Positions 4,956 to 5,145 of a stretch of DNA of 5,145 nucleotides are shown piece by piece (positions within the stretch are counted from its first letter, which is position 1; every line of letters begins with the position of its first letter). The notes below the pieces were generated by a model that saw only the letters and a program-made list of their open reading frames with translations, had not been told where the DNA came from and did no database searches. The stretch is from assembly GCA_021154515.1 (NCBI GenBank), contig JAJKIL010000284.1, forward strand, positions 1 to 5,145. Direction: 5' to 3'. The position numbers and the translations under genes were made by a program. This DNA comes from Niastella sp. Lineage in GTDB: Bacteria > Bacteroidota > Bacteroidia > Chitinophagales > Chitinophagaceae.

Positions 4956-5145
4956 CTATTTTTTATTGTTGTCTGATCTTTTCGAATGGAGGAAGGGTTT
5001 ATACTTCAGGGTAAATAAAATACCATAACTGTTCATCCGCATATTGCCCAGGCCCAGATCCCTTAAAGGCACTTTCAAATAAGGTTCGGCCTGCAGTGAG
5101 AATCGTTTGCCCAATGAACGTTCCATACCTACCGACAGGTTCCAG
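4956..5145 (-). CDS. Outer-membrane beta-barrel protein, C-terminal fragment
   Basis: The last 62 codons of a gene that enters from the right edge end at TAG (4958-4956). The reading frame shows alternating polar and hydrophobic residues typical of outer-membrane strands: WNLSVGMERSLG, FSLQAEPYLKVPLRDLG and MNSYGILFTLKYKPF. The EPYLKVPL...GLG...NSYGILFTLKY pattern is what I know from small Bacteroidota outer-membrane beta-barrel proteins, in which a conserved PYLK-P-L-G turn precedes the last strand. After that strand comes a basic, polar tail of about 12 residues rich in Lys, Arg, Ser and Asn, instead of the usual terminal aromatic residue. The beginning of the gene, and so any signal peptide or other domain, is outside the window. 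A strong terminator follows. Barrel class is likely; the exact family and role cannot be given. Confidence 0.72.
   Translation of the reverse strand, partial: WNLSVGMERSLGKRFSLQAEPYLKVPLRDLGLGNMRMNSYGILFTLKYKPFLHSKRSDNNKK

Overview
The window looks like a piece of a Bacteroidota chromosome, most likely from the Chitinophagaceae or a close relative. This rests on AT-rich spacers with Bacteroidota-type -7 boxes (TAnnTTTG), starts without Shine-Dalgarno sequences, a large exported S9 peptidase, and the C-terminus of a small outer-membrane beta-barrel protein of the kind common in that phylum. The genus assignment is inference. No tRNA, rRNA, CRISPR array, insertion sequence or phage gene is visible.

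Layout from left to right. At 1-203 (minus) lies the N-terminal part of glmS, the hexosamine-forming glucosamine-6-phosphate synthase; it runs off the left edge. The gap at 204-503 carries no gene but is structured: a glmS promoter candidate overlapped by a LacI/GalR-like operator, a likely terminator for the upstream operon, and 119 bp (370-488) readable as degenerate 7-bp units in one phase. At 504-2939 (minus) is an exported S9-family serine peptidase with a complete Ser-Asp-His triad. It lies 23 bp behind mgtE (2963-4345, minus), a full-length Mg2+ transporter/channel; the two very probably form an operon.

The 155-bp divergent spacer (4346-4500) holds a perfect -7 box almost touching the mgtE start, four tandem AT-rich heptamers, and a GC-rich hairpin. 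At 4501-4884 (plus) is a minimal SET-domain protein, a putative lysine methyltransferase. At 4956-5145 (minus) is the C-terminal end of an outer-membrane beta-barrel protein, followed by an intrinsic terminator whose T-tract overlaps the SET stop codon.

Functionally these are mostly housekeeping genes: amino-sugar synthesis, Mg2+ uptake, periplasmic peptide degradation and an envelope protein, plus one unusual small SET-domain protein. I see no clear multi-gene novel system. The most unexplained signals are the 7-bp-phased intergenic repeats found in two separate spacers, and the related AGTCCCGGC hairpins that bracket the SET gene.
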